This document shows, in pieces, positions 1 to 29,129 of a stretch of 64,000 bases of DNA; positions within the stretch are counted from its first letter, which is position 1; every line of letters begins with the position of its first letter. The DNA lies in contig NC_135185.1 of the NCBI RefSeq assembly GCF_041146795.1, positions 28,455,529 through 28,519,528 of the forward strand. Reading direction: 5' to 3'. The notes under the pieces are model-generated. The model worked only from the letters and a program-made list of their open reading frames with translations, made no database searches and was not told the DNA's origin. Origin of the DNA: Maylandia zebra (taxonomy: Eukaryota; Chordata; Actinopteri; Cichliformes; Cichlidae). A program made the translations under genes and the position numbers.

Positions 1-1857
1 GCAGCAAACTTCAGTCGAGCCTTAAGGTGCCGCTTTTGGAGCAAGGGCTTCCTTCTTGCACGGCAGCCTCTCAGTCCATGGAGATGCAAAACACGTTTAA
101 CTGTGGACAATAACACCTGTGTTCCAGCAGCTTCTAATTCTTGGCAGATCTGCCTTTTGGTGATTCTTGGTTGACTCTTCATTAGAGCTGGGCGATATAT
201 CGAGTTTTTAAAACATATCGATATATTTTTATACGAGATATAAGATGTGACAATATCCTTTATATCGATATAGTCTATGTTACGTTATAATTATAGTTGT
301 GGAGCCGCAAGTTTGCCTCTCTTTCGTCCACTTTTGTCTCTACGCAACGTTACTCCGCCTCGCCTTCACTGAAGACAACTCCCCCTCCTCCCCCATCGCT
401 TCACATGCAGGCAGCGACAAGACGGACACGGCAAATCTCCGTTAACGAGTTACTGCGCATCGCCCCATGCGTGGGGCTGGACGGCGTCAACGTGCTAACG
501 AGCTAAACATGCTAACGAGCTAACAGCGCTAACCCTAAAATCCTTTCATTCTCTCAAAAGTTGATAGCGCGCCTTATGTATGAATTCTGGTTGTGCTTGA
601 TGGCCGCGAACTGATTTTATGTGGTACACGGCGCTCAGCAATCTGTCAAAAATGTTTGAGTACGACTTTGGTAAGCTACGGAGCTGCACCGCTTGATAGA
701 TTGTCGGCGCATTACGGCTACCGAGGAGCTTCGCGGAGTGATACGTACTGTGCATCAACGTAATATTACCGTATTGTGTGTGTATAAGGACCATAAATGG
801 CACCTGTAAGAGACGTGGTTATGAAGCGGATTTCAAACTCCAGGCTGTCAGTCACACAGTAAAACTTGGGAACAGAGCAGCTGTGAAATCTGTCTGTCTT
901 TGTTATTACGCTCAGCGTCTTTTAGTTTACATTTTGACTGCACAATTGTGAGCTCTTTGTTTAGCACAAAAACAACCTTGTTTTCTTTTATTTATGGAGC
1001 ATTATTATTTAATGAATGCTCATAATTTAATTTTGAGTAATTTTTCATGTACATCTGTGCTGTATGTTAATAAAAGTGCCTGTGTGACATCTGGGACACA
1101 GCTTTGACTAAGAACTCTCTTTTTGTTCTTACTTTATGGCTTAAAAAAAAAATCGAGATATATATCTTATATCGCCATCCAGCTAAAAAATATCGAGATA
1201 TGAATTTTGGGTCATATCGCCCAGCCCTACTCTTCATCCTCCTGACCAATTTTCTCTCAGCAGCAGGTGATAGCTTGCGTTCTCTTCCTGATCTTGGCAG
1301 TGACGAAACAGTGCCATGCACTTTATACTTACAAACAATTGTTTGCACTGTTGCTCTTGGGACATGTAGCTGCTTTGAAATGGCCCCAAGTGACTTTCCT
1401 GACTTGTTCAAGTCAATAATTCGCTTTTTCAGATCCATGCTGAGCTCCTTTGACTTTCCCATTGTAGCATTTGTGGGCGTTAGTATCCAATGAGCCCTAT
1501 TTAACCTGTCTAAGAGAAGTCACCAGCTGTAGTCACTCATAATCACTCACAAGAAGTTAAGAGGCCATGCTATGAAGCTCAGTTCACTGACAACTTTCTA
1601 AGTCACCAAAATTGCTAATTCATGTTGCTGTATGTATATTTTTGACCCAGCAGATGTGATCACTTTTTTCTGTTAACCCATAATAAAGTCATTAAAGAAC
1701 CAAACTTCATGAATGTTTTTTGTGACAAAGAAGTATCTGTTCCAATCACTCTATCAGAGAAAAATCAGAGTTTTAGAAATAACGGGACACTCAGTAGATC
1801 CATTATGTTATATTCTTTACAAGTGTACAGTTGTGTAAACGTTTGACCACAACTGTA
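1..1857 (-). pseudogene. Tc1-family transposon, transposase split by a hAT-like insertion and cut by the window edge
   Basis: On the minus strand the transposase starts at 1462 with MGKSKELSMDLKKRIIDLN, an N-terminal helix-turn-helix region, and runs to 1238. After the inserted element it resumes at 182 in the same frame and continues to base 1 with no stop codon. The right terminal repeat ends at the TA 1856-1857 (reading inward TACAGTTGTGGTCAAAC). The catalytic part is outside the window. The element lies in the pcnx4 intron after the second coding exon. Confidence 0.85.
183..1229. mobile_element. hAT-like non-autonomous element with 8-bp target duplication
   Basis: The two ends are inverted copies of TAG(A/G)GCTGGGCGATAT. 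The element is flanked on both sides by the identical 8 bases CTCTTCAT (175-182 and 1230-1237), as expected for the hAT superfamily. It holds no transposase. On the plus strand around 797-880 there is a broken stretch (MAPV, then YEADFKLQAVSHT and LGNRAAVK across a frame change) that resembles the N-terminal helix-turn-helix seen in pogo/Brinker-type proteins. Confidence 0.8.
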
Positions 1858-1895
1858 ATTTTTCAATTGTAGTTTGATGTCAGCTAATCGTTTCA

Positions 1896-2879
<984 letters not shown>

Positions 2880-3598
2880 TCATCTCCACACACCTGAAGG
2901 AGAGTTTCCATTCATCATCATCATCTCAGAAACAGTGAAGCACCCTGCAATGGAGGAACAATTAATGAACAAAGTTTAGATGCACTAATAAGACAAAGAA
3001 ACCATACAATAGGAGCTCCATCCTGTGCTTTTTTGTAGTCTCATTACACAAATTAGAGCTAAATAAGCCACAACAAATATATTTTTCACAGTGAAGTACA
3101 TTCATCATCATTATTTGAGAATACCTTCCTCCAGCTCAGGTAAATGTTACTCCTTACAACCACACTATTATTATAATTTTTAAAGCTGTTTATCTACAAC
3201 AGCACATCAATGGGTCACATTTTCCATCAGGGGAAACTCAATTTTAAGACACCACGTAAAATCACCGCTTAATAATGTGCAGCACAAAAAGGAATGGCAA
3301 ACAAGAGCCACAGCTAGTCAGTTGCCAGGAAAACAAAACACAGCAACAGTAGCTTGTGGGTGCGCTTACGTGGGCTAACCTGCTAAGCTAGCAGGGATAA
3401 TCATAAGTCTCGCTTCACAAAATTAAACCAGGTAAAAGAACACTGAGCACTGGGCATAGTTTTTGTCCCTTTATTTCAGCTAGCTCTATTACTGTTAGCT
3501 AACGAAGGCACCAAGTATTTTCATCTTGACTATGTGCTAGATTACTATTATTAACAGGTGAATAACAGCTGGTTGGCCACAATGTGAGATACACTTAC

Positions 3599-3850
3599 CG
3601 TTAACAGCCGAATAGCCAACTGCAGACAGTTTTGTCTTTTTTAGTATTTGAAGATGTAATAAGGTAATATTATGGAGAAACGGGCGGAAATTGCCAACAT
3701 TACCGTTAGCTACCAGCTAACCATTAGAAAGCCAGGCAACATCGGCATGATACACAGCCAGATTCTAACCAATGAGAGTTGAGGAAAGAAGAGCGCGGCG
3801 CCTCTGATTGGCTTAAACCGTACAATCCCCGCCCATTCAACTCAAGGGCT
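3599..3850 (-). promoter_or_regulatory. pcnx4: Probable pcnx4 first non-coding exon and promoter
   Basis: On the minus strand a good splice donor (AACG|GTAAGTG) ends a possible 5' UTR exon at 3599, upstream of the acceptor at 2894. Further upstream are a minus-strand CCAAT box (3807-3811), a plus-strand CCAAT (3769-3773) and a short GC-rich patch near 3794-3803. No TATA box is visible. The exact start of transcription cannot be seen. Confidence 0.4.
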
Positions 3851-3869
3851 CTGCCACATACCATGGACG

Positions 3870-4319
3870 GTCTGTGCCACACACACAACTATTAATACAA
3901 AAAGGAACATATTTTTGAAAAGAGTTTTCACTTTAAGGGGAATATTTATTCACCACACATCGTTGAAAAAAACCGACTTCTATAAGCCGACAGACACTTA
4001 TAATAATATGCACACTTGGAAAAATATCTGTAATGTTTAAAAAAGCTTTAATTACAGGTATCAGAAAGTTCAACACGGTCTAAATTCTCTTAGGCTCTTT
4101 CTTGTAATTTACAAATCCTGGTGCATTTTACTTTATATAGTAACCATTGTATAGTATTTTAGCTTTTCTTGGCACAGTATCTTCCTATTTATTTATTTAT
4201 TTTTTCCATTTTTGTTTTTCCAGAATATTTCTAATTCATATTTTATTTGTGTCCCTTGTATTGTGGTAACGAGTGATTTTCCCCAGTGTGGGATTAAATA
4301 GTCTCTATATCTGTTTTAG
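3870..4319. other. Intergenic sequence between the pcnx4 promoter and a Tc1 relic
   Basis: AT-rich sequence with no supported gene or named repeat. Confidence 0.5.
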
Positions 4320-5335
4320 TCTTCAGGAACAGTTCTCCGGGCTTCTTTGAGGATATTGTTCCATTCTCTGTCAAGAAGATCCCACAGTAGTTCAGTAATG
4401 TTGAGTTGCGCACTCTGTGGAGGCCAGCCCATGACTGATAGTGATCCACTGTGTGTTCTTTTATCTGGGTATCCTTTATTGCATTGGCAGGGAGTTTAGA
4501 ATCATTGTCATAATGAAAAATGAAGCTTTTGCCAATGAGATGTTTTCCAGGTGGTAGAACTGATGGTACTTTTCTGGGTTCATAACTCCATCAATTTTGA
4601 CAAGATCATTACCATGATCACTTGCAGCCCCAAACCATGACATACTCCAAAAAGACCCGTTGTCACTGATCGTCAGCCTTTTCTCTGTTTTCCCTCTTCC
4701 CTATGAATGGCTTCTTGACAGCCACCCTTCCACTGAGACCATTTCTGACGAGGCTTCAGTAAACAGTAGATGGATCAACTGAAGGGACAGATGTAGATTT
4801 CTTAAAGAAATTACTATCAAATACTGTTCATCTGCTGTGGATAGATTTTAAGGTGTGCTTTCTTCTGCCCTCCATTGGTTCAGTTTCCTCAAATTACAAG
4901 CTATGTACACCATCCTAAAATATCTCACATTTTGGAAAATGTTTTTTTTTTTGCATGTTATCTTTGGCATTTTTCATTTAGCTAAAGCCAAATTATGTAT
5001 TTTTGCTACAGGCTGCTGGCAACAAAGTGCCTAAAGATACAATTTCAAAAGGATTCTTTGCCAAGTTGTCTGTAATACTTATAGACTTGTTCATCCCTTG
5101 AGTTAGGTGCCTGTTTTATGGTTGAATGATTCATAGGTCAGTTTTAAATGACTTTAAAAAATGAAACATTCCTCTGAAAATGGCCAGGTACAAGGACTGG
5201 ACTGAAAATGACTGAAAAAGCAGTCATTGTCCAAAGAATAACTTTAAAAATGACAAGATAGTCTGGTTTCTTGGAAGCAAAATATAAAGAAATTAGGGGT
5301 GGCTTAAGACTTCCACTCATTACTGTAGATCAACA
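4320..5335 (-). pseudogene. Degenerate Tc1/mariner-family transposon
   Basis: Translation of the minus strand gives scattered Tc1 transposase motifs: DGVMNPEKY near 4590 and WPPQSAQLNITELLW near 4400, with many stops and frame shifts. The high-coordinate end (5275-5333) reads AAAATATAAAGAAATTAG...TACTGTA, like the end of the relic near 27070, and is taken as its terminal repeat. Confidence 0.65.
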
Positions 5336-5386
5336 ATTTATTATTATTATTATTTATTTTTTTACTATTTAATTTGTAAAAATGTG

Positions 5387-5390
<4 letters not shown>

Positions 5391-5453
<63 letters not shown>
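5391..5453. repeat. (CA)n microsatellite, 63 bp
   Basis: An uninterrupted CA dinucleotide run. Open reading frames through it are artefacts of the repeat. Confidence 0.95.
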
Positions 5454-5455
<2 letters not shown>

Positions 5456-5539
5456 AGGAAAATATTTAGTATACACATCCAGAAATGCATACACTATTAT
5501 ATATTGTACATATATTTATTAGTTTCAGGTTGGCCATTC

Positions 5540-5692
5540 TTGTATTTTGCTCATTTGTGTTGTTGTGTTTGCACATCTCTGTTGCTTGTGGGGCTCGCAC
5601 ACAAGAATTTCACTCGCATGTGCTGTGCCAGTGTGCCTGCACATGTGATGTGACAATAAAAGTGATTTGATTTTGATTTGATTTGATTAAGA
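5540..5692 (+). mobile_element. 3' end of a non-LTR retrotransposon (LINE-type tail)
   Basis: The sequence ends with GTGACAATAAAAGTGATTTG followed by repeats of a GATTT/TGATT type. Such short-repeat tails are typical of L2/CR1/Rex-like LINE 3' ends in fish. The class is inferred from the tail only. Confidence 0.5.
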
Positions 5693-5699
5693 ATAGAAG

Positions 5700-8600
5700 T
5701 TCTCATTGTGAAAATGATATAATTACAACTATTGTATATCACCTCACTTATTTTGTGAAAACACTAACCAGCTTCATTTAGACCTTGTATAATTAAGTTC
5801 AGACATATACATTAAAACTTAACTTAAAAAAAAATACAGATACCACTCTTATAAAACAAAGGGGTTTACCATTCTAACCTGCTTTTCACTGAACAATGGA
5901 AAGACCATCCTTCTTTGCAATTATAATGACATCAAATGGCGCATCCCATGGGTTTGTTTATCTTCTTTATCCAAAACAATTTTTCAACTTGGCACTTGCC
6001 AGGATCTTTAAATGCCGTTTCTAAAGCGCTTAGTCGACCCTAATAACTGAGAAGGGATTAAGAATATTAATATTGCATTCTAAATCCTTGTTATCGTGTT
6101 CTTAATAACACAAAAAGAGCAAATCCAAGCAAGTGTTTTATTTCAATATAATGAAAGTGATTGTGGCAAAGTGTCTACTTAGAAAGAAGCGGGGCAAAAA
6201 GGGAGGATCATGAAGCGATCACTAAAAAGGCCAAGATACAAACACAAAGAAAAATAACAATCGGGGTCAAAAGAGATTAAATTGTTGTTGTTGTTGCTCA
6301 ATGGGGCTCAGGGGATAAGGGTGGGCAGGAGGTCATGTTTCCTTGTCATCTTAAAAAGCGATTTCTATTCCGCATAGGACACAATAAACCATAATAACAG
6401 AAAAAAACTCATCAATAACGGCAACATGTCCACAATCCTCCCATAGCGCCGCGTATTTAAAATCATTGCTGTGTTTTTGTCAAAGCCCTCTGGTGAAGAA
6501 TATCCACTTGAATTAACACTTAAGTCATTAAAGGAGAAACACATTGCAAATTGTATGAAATATGAAAGGCTGATACCAAATTACCCAAAAGCAAACCATC
6601 TGACAAAGCTCCGAAAATTGATTCCTGATAAATTTGCAAGAAAATTATGCATTCGTTCTCTTGTTTGGTTGTTCTGTTAACTTGTTTTTGCCATTTCGCA
6701 ATACACTTTGCGTGATTGAAATAATGTTATTAATGACACACAAGTTCAATAATGTTATAAACGACACATGATTCCTGAAATGGAAAGCAATTAAGATTTA
6801 ATGCCTCTGTGATGCGGGCTCTTATCCAAAATGTCTGCACAAAATAAAAGCATTTTCCTTTTCATTCTGACTGTCACTCTCACTCCATTCTTTTCTCTCC
6901 TCTTGCCAGTCACGATTTATTCCACAGGAAACAAATTACAGGCAAATCACAAGCGACAGCAATAACTCAATGACAGATTTCAAGAGAAGCAATATGTCAA
7001 GATAGAGGATGTATTTGTAAGGATAAAATGAACTTGGGCCATAATATGCACCTTTTGAGAACAAAATAATTTTCCTTGATGACTTGCAGTTGGTCGTCAA
7101 TTGCAAGTTTATTTTTTCCAAAAGCAATTTCAACTCAAGTGATGATGTTGATGAAATTGTAGCCCCTATCAAAGCACTTCTAAAAGTTAATACAGGTTGG
7201 CGAATGTGTAATGCATGTGGAGTGTAACGTCGGTCATCCATTACACATGCGGCGCACTTTCGACAAGCACTGCACAACGTGCGGCGTTAACCTCCGCATC
7301 AAACTTCAATCCGCGTCGTCACCCCTCTAACCTCCCCTCCAACATTTGAACCTGAGTAGATAGCTGTGAAAACGCGGTCCATTCAGCAATTATTCACAGA
7401 GTCTTGGACTAATGGTGCTCTGAATGCACAGACACAGCAAATGTAGGGAGTTAGTGGACCAGCAGTAATGGCCCCATGCAGAGCATGCGTTTTTCTGTGT
7501 GTGTGTGTGTGTGTAGCGAGGTTTTTGGGGGGAAGGGGGCAGGCATCATCTATAACAGATTCACAACAAGCTCAAACATGTCTAATTCTGAATCCAGATT
7601 ACAACTGCAGAGGACAGCTCACTCCCCCCTTCTCCACCCCTCACTCTCACTCTCTGCGTCTCTTCTTCTCCTTCTTCTCCCTCTCGGTCACTCCTGCCTT
7701 CATATAAGGCAGATGAAAACATAACCTGTCACATTCCATCCCATTAAACCAGCAACAAACCATGTGGTCTACTCACATGGAGGAGCTAGGAAAGGCAGCG
7801 AGATAGACAGAGGGAGCAGTGCATCTGGGTTCGCACAGAAGTGATGAATTATTCACAATCTTTATGATAATGTCGTTTTAATGTAAGAAACACTGAAAGA
7901 TATGCAGATATGAGACACGCCGTGCAAAGTGGCATGCTCACTATAAGCTTACACCACGCACGACAGGAATTAGAAATATATTTATAACCATCCATACTGC
8001 GCATACTGTACTCAAATATAAAATGTGTAATTATCCTCTGCAGTACCTAATGCATTAGAGCACTCACACTGAGCCCCCAAATCTCTCCTGTGCTTTTTTT
8101 TTTTTTCAAGAGAAGTACATCAGCTGCCATTTGATGTCAGGCAGAGCAGGGTAATGACAGTGCACTCACTTGTGCAGTCATTAGCCCCGCTTAATGCTGG
8201 GAATTAACACAAATTAAGTGAAGTTAAGTACATGCATTAGGGGAGCTTGTTTGGGGAGAGCTTTTCACTTTTTCTGCGTAGAGCTGGCTTATTTCTGGGA
8301 TGTTGAGCAAAAAGGCTGCACGGAAAGAGAGACACAAAAGTGAAGTGCAAACATCCTCCTTCAGCTTACAGCATACAGGTCAAAACTCACTGACTGATTA
8401 GCAGTGTTAATGGAGCTCTAAGGACACCTAGTGGTCATGTTAACACCACCAATGCATAATCTCTGCAGCGAACACTGTGTCTTTTAAACTGGCGATTTCA
8501 TAATTATATTCCTCTGTGTAATTTTGCACAAATTTTGTTATAAAACCTCAAGTTGCTATGTTGATCTAATGTATGATAGTCAGCAGAGCAACTGTGAAAG

Positions 8601-9959
8601 CAATGAAGCTTTTTATTTAAATGTTTCCCGTTGCAGTAAGGAGTTTTTACTTCACATATTTATGCCTTATGTGGCTTATTCAGACTGGTGTTTTTGTTGA
8701 CTGTGGCACCACTAGATTATGCCAACAGGAAAACAGGAAGAATATATTTTAATGCTCCACTGAGCTAACATCATAAACACAAAGTGGAGTGGGTTCATTA
8801 CAACACAGGAGATTTGCACGTTAGAGACGAAACTGCTGTGGGCTTTTCGAAAAGAGGCTAACATGATGAAACTGACAATCTCTGAAATCCATTTGGACCG
8901 TATTCAAGATTATATCTTTATCTGAGCGACTGCAGATTATTGTCCACAGAGAGGTGTGCTAAAGCTGGATTATCCACTTGTTGGGGATGCATCTGACCCG
9001 ATGGACGCGGCATGCCAGCCTCACACGCCCTTACATCTGTGTGTTTTTTCTACTTGTTTGCAAAAGATGAGATGGCATTCAAAATGACACCAAAACCTCT
9101 CATCCTCAGATTACCATGGTTAGTGATCCGCATATAAAAAAAATGAAGTCTCAATCATTATATATGCATTTGAGAGGAAGGCACGACATGTGCCCCCCCC
9201 AAAAAACGGCCTAATTTACATCAGAGGCAGTTCAGTTTAAAGTGCTGCTTGTATTAACTAATAGTAATTTATTAAAACATACAAAAATCCCACGATTTAG
9301 ATACACATAGATTATTGTTGTCATTAATTTCACACCAGGACATAAAAACACACAACAGCAATGGCCGCCATATGTGTTCACCTCGTGTTCCACCTCTTCT
9401 GATTCCTACTGGGGTGGAAGTCTACCGCCATTTGGGAATCTGGAATACAACAAGTGTAAACAAACTTTTAGTTTACTCTGAGTTCTTTTTAAAAGTTTTC
9501 CATCAGGAAAAATAAGGAGAAAAAAAATAAGATATACACTGTTTTTTTTCTTTTACCAACCTGCTGTCTTGTTCTTGTTGTCTGTTCCCAGCAGTGGTCG
9601 GAATGTTGCTTCCTGTTCTTCGGTTGTGTCTGAAGTAAATATCAGTTTGGCCACTTCGAGCGACGTTACTGTGTTTGTGCTTCTTACCTGGGTGGGGAGT
9701 TAATACAGGCGTAATATTAGATATCACTGAAACGTCTATCATTCTTACTGCGACAGAGCACAAAGGAGAACAGCTAATCTCTATATAACAAGTTACATAT
9801 GGCAGCTGAAAACAAGGCATTTTTACATCAAGAAGAAAAAGAAACCCAATTCCAAGACGTTAGGAAACTGTGTAAAACTAAAAACCGATTACAACAATTT
9901 ACAAACCCCATAAACCAATAATTTTATTTACCGCAGAACACAGTAAATATCTCAAATGT
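5700..9959. other. Intergenic DNA between pcnx4 and lrrc9, nothing coding recognised
   Basis: About 4.2 kb of AT-rich sequence. It includes a (TG)n run at 7496-7514 and an oligo(T) at 8094-8106. The few open frames here (for example 6471-6680) show no known motif and no codon evidence of being genes. Confidence 0.5.
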
Positions 9960-10344
9960 TTAACCCTTGTATGGTGTTCGGGTCTGTGAGACCCGTGTTC
10001 AGTTTTTTCCAAAAGAAAAATTAAACAATTAATTATTTTTTCACGTGTAAATGTGTTGTGTCTTTCCACTCACTCCACTTGATTATAACTGATTTATTCA
10101 TAACATTTTATATAAAAGAAAAACGAGAAGCACATTAATTCATAAATGTGATCTAACAAAGGGAAAAAATTAACCATGTTTGCTGTTCATATGTCTTGTA
10201 ATTGGGATGAAGTAAACATCTGTTGAGTAATTTAACATAAAATTGTTTGATAGTGTTAATTTGGAAAGCCAAAACTCTAGCGGGTCCACCAGACCCATGA
10301 ACACTGGCTGAGTAACAAAAATACGAACACCACACAAGGGTTAA
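9960..10344. mobile_element. piggyBac-like MITE flanked by TTAA
   Basis: TTAA lies on both sides (9960-9963 and 10341-10344). The terminal inverted repeats are CCCTTGTATGGTGTTCG on the left and CCCTTGTGTGGTGTTCG on the right (read from the other strand), one mismatch in 17. Just inside are the GGGTCTGTGAGACCC hairpin and its imperfect partner GGGTCCACCAGACCC. The 377-bp interior has no transposase, so the element depends on another copy. Confidence 0.8.
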
Positions 10345-10419
10345 ACTGAGAAAATTAAAAATTTTAAGGAAAAATGTTTTCAAATTTTGAAGGTGATAGG
10401 AGCAACACCTCTGACAAAA

Positions 10420-11479
10420 GATAATTGGTAGAAAGGCGATGAAAGGCTGGAAAAAGTAAGTGGTACTGAGAAAAAACAGATGGAGGAACATTTTGCAACA
10501 GTTTTCTACAAAAAAACTCAACACAAAATTAAGAAGACTTTTAATATCTCATCGTCTACTGTACATAATATCAACAAAAAATTCTGAAATTCCAGAGAAA
10601 TCTCTGTGCGCAACAGATAAGACTGAAAATATTGGATGTCTGTGATCTTCGGGCCCTCGGGTAGCACTGCATTAAAAACGGACATGATTATATCATGGAA
10701 ATCACTGCATGGGCTTAGGAATCCTTCCTGAAATCATTGACTGTGAACACAGTTCACTCCGCCATCCGCAAATGCAGATCCAAGCTCTATCACACAAACA
10801 AGAATCCATTTGTGAACATGAGCCGTCTTCTCTGGGCCGAAGCTCTTTTAAAATGAACCGAGGCAAATTATAAAACTGTTCTGTGGTCAGAGGAATCCAA
10901 ATTTTGCATTCTTTTTAGAAAGCAAGGATGAAAAATCCTCCAGAGTAAGGAGGGGAAAGACAATCAACACTCAGTTCAAAAGCCTCCATACCGGTTTTAG
11001 AGCAACATATGCACCTATCCAGACATCTTTTCAGCAAGACAATGCTAAACCACATACTGAACCTATTACAACAGCACAGCTTCATAGTAGAAGAATGTAG
11101 TGCTGAACTAGCCAGCCTGCTGTCCAGACGTTTCACCAATCGAAAAGATCTGGTGCACCATAAAACCAAAAATCAAACAGCTCAGCAGATCCAGGACTAT
11201 TCAGCAATATATTTGTCTCCCAAATGTCAAGCAAGTGATGTAGACATCAGTTCCCAGATGTTTATAGACTGTTGTTAAAAGAAGACCGACTGCTACACAG
11301 TGGTAAACATGGACCTGTCCCAACATTTTTAAATTGTGTTGCTGCCATCAAATTGAAGAGAATCTTTTTCTTGAATGGTACATTTTCTTATTTTAAAACT
11401 CTGATGTGTTTTCTGTGATCACATTTTATTCTATTTAGACTTTACACAGCATCCCAACTTTTTTGGATTTGGGTTTGTA
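10420..11479 (+). pseudogene. Degenerate Tc1/mariner-like transposon
   Basis: Plus-strand fragments match DDE transposases: FQQDNAKPHT (near 11030), then LN*PACCPDVSPIEKIW (near 11105-11155), where an in-frame TAG replaces the usual tryptophan. The right end, ACACAGCATCCCAACTTTTT, followed by GGGTTTGTA (to 11479), is a known type of fish DNA-transposon end. The left end is not recognisable. Confidence 0.75.
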
Positions 11480-12679
11480 TGTTATACTCACATTTGTATG
11501 TGTAATGGTCTTCGTCTATGTTATTTTGCAGGACATTGTGCCCGTGCATCACATTCTGCAGCCCTCCGCTTACACTCATTACTCTTAGAGTGGGGTTGTG
11601 GGGCACGAGCAGTCCAGGAAGGTTAACTTCACTTGTAGGAAGGAGAGCTCCGGGATGATGGGAGTATGGCTTTAAAAAACAAGGAGGGAATAAGGAAAAT
11701 GGACATAATTCTCCAGGACAGAACTGATGTGAAGCATAACATGCAAACATGATCTATTAAGTGCATCTAAGTTCCTCACTAGTATATGTATTCTAACATA
11801 AAACATTTTTTCTCCACTTTTCTATCTCTGCTGCTGTCCACGGTCCATGCAATGTGTCCACTACACCCTACACACTTGCCAGGGGACTGGGGATTAGATT
11901 GCTTGCTGTTCCACATATGTAAGCATCTTATAGGCCAACAGTAATTACTACGCATAAATAACAACATTTACATTCAAGCAAAGCAGCTACAGGCACAGAT
12001 TGAAAGTGACAACTCAGATGGCATTCATGAGAGTCAACAGAGGGAGGGCTGCATTTGTGTTTTTAATGAGAAAACCCAGGATCTCTGCTCATTTCCATAC
12101 TTACGTCTAACAAGCAGAGGGGGGTCGTGTTGACCTGGCTAATAGGGGGTAAATCCACTGGTGCATTATCGGCCGGGCACATTTCATCTAATCAGCAGGA
12201 TGATGCTAGCAGGCTTAGACCGCTTTTAATTCAGTGCTGCGGGAGAATTACTGTCCCGGTTTCTCATTACATGAACATTAAATCAGTCATACTAATATCA
12301 GTCATACTATTCAGGGTGGCTGTGGTTTGGATGTTGGCATTTTGACTCTTCCAGCTGGACTACATCTTTCATGATAAGGCCCATTATGCTATTTTGCATA
12401 CACAGTGTCTTCATTTGTACATTTGTAATTCAGTCAGAATTAAAATTCAACTAAAGTACAGTAGGAGAGGATAGGGGTTCGTATCTCAGCTATACGCTAA
12501 CCTTACATGTATTTGTTAAAATTTCCAAAGACTGAGGTCAAGAGTGTTTCCCACCTCTCTTAGAAACAAAACAGAGGGAAATTGGAGTTTTGCTGGCTCA
12601 AAGCAAGAGTTAAAATGTATCTTAAACATAATCTTTGGAAGAAAAAATTACTGTGTAACATTTAACAGGTGTGACGACC
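11480..12679. other. Sequence downstream of lrrc9, 3' UTR side
   Basis: No coding evidence. The lrrc9 3' UTR must begin at 12679 going left, but no clear AATAAA was found on the minus strand; an ATTAAA variant lies near 12222-12227. Confidence 0.4.
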
Positions 12680-28099
<15,420 letters not shown>

Positions 28100-28207
28100 A
28101 TCTCTGCAATTAATTAAAAATATGTTGCTGAAAATGTCCTGCCTTATTTTTACTGAGAGAAAACGAATGGACAAGTTAAAGTAGAGAGTTAGTACAGGTA
28201 AACCTAC

Positions 28208-28500
28208 CTGTAATAACTGAGGTCAGCAAGTAAGAGTACGAAGTCACCACACATCAGCGCTAGCTGTGCTAGCTTCTAACGTTGTGCTTGTAAATAGTAA
28301 GTACGACGGGAGACCGTTTAAATATCAATCGGCTAAATTTAGTGTACATCTAAATCAAAATTATTTTCCATGGAGAACTGAACAGCAGCAAACCTCGCTG
28401 GTTGCTTTAGCCAGTGTTAGCCATCAGTCTGTATCCAGGCAAGAGCGTCTGGTTGCTAAGACAGACTGCAACTTTTTGAGGTCCTGCTCATATTAAAAGC
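28208..28500 (-). promoter_or_regulatory. lrrc9: lrrc9 5' UTR exon and promoter region
   Basis: Upstream of the lrrc9 start codon a minus-strand donor (TTACAG|GTAGG) at 28208 ends a likely non-coding first exon, and an acceptor (ATTGCAG) lies four bases before the ATG at 28099. The region above it holds two copies of GGTTGCT(T/A)AG-like sequence, at 28400-28410 and 28451-28460, which resemble half of an RFX X-box. The transcription start is inferred, not seen. Confidence 0.4.
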
Positions 28501-28853
28501 GGCCGCACGAGGGCGCCATATGGCAAGGGACATTTTTTTAAACATCAAACCATAAAATGCACACAACTATTTCTCCTTTTAAAACATTACCATGGGATAC
28601 ATGAGGAATTTTTGCCACTTTTGAAAAACTAAAAACATATTCTTTTCGCATTATTAAAAAAACATCTTTATTATTCTCCTCTTTAGGCCATGTGTCCAGT
28701 TTTAATAAGCTAACTGTCGCTATTTTCACAAACCAATGCTAAGCACTGGTTTGACTGAATCCTCTGACCTCATTTATAGGCCGAAAACACCTTTTTGATC
28801 TTTGACTGTGTCCCAAATAAAGTGGTGCCAACCGTAAGGGCTCGCGGACACTA

Positions 28854-28861
28854 TGACGTCA
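28854..28861. promoter_or_regulatory. Perfect cAMP response element (TGACGTCA) upstream of rtn1
   Basis: A palindromic TGACGTCA lies about 270 bp upstream of the long-form rtn1 start codon and about 650 bp from the inferred lrrc9 first exon. It is followed by a pyrimidine-rich tract and a CpG-richer stretch leading to the rtn1 ATG. CREB/ATF proteins bind this motif in many neuronal promoters; its use here is inferred. Confidence 0.5.
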
Positions 28862-29129
28862 GCGTCGGAGCAGTGAACTAAAACAATCAACCTCACTCCT
28901 TCTCCTTCTCCTCTCGCTCTCGCTCTCGACTGCACCGCCTCATCTGTGGCGTCCACAAACCCCGGTCTCAGCTGACAGACGCCAGCCAGGAGCCGCACTA
29001 TTGTTGTTGTTGTTGTTGCGCGGTTTTCTCCGTCACACATCCTAGCGCAAACGATTACGGCAGAGAGAGAAGCGGCAGCAGCTTTGTGTAGCTAGTATAA
29101 TATCATCTGTCCGACGACAGGAAAAAGGC

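Noticed and set aside
5384..5653. Open frame of HTHTHT repeats
   Set aside because: It is a translated CA microsatellite followed by a LINE tail.
6471..6680. 69-residue open frame between pcnx4 and lrrc9
   Set aside because: No known motif; length expected by chance in AT-rich DNA.
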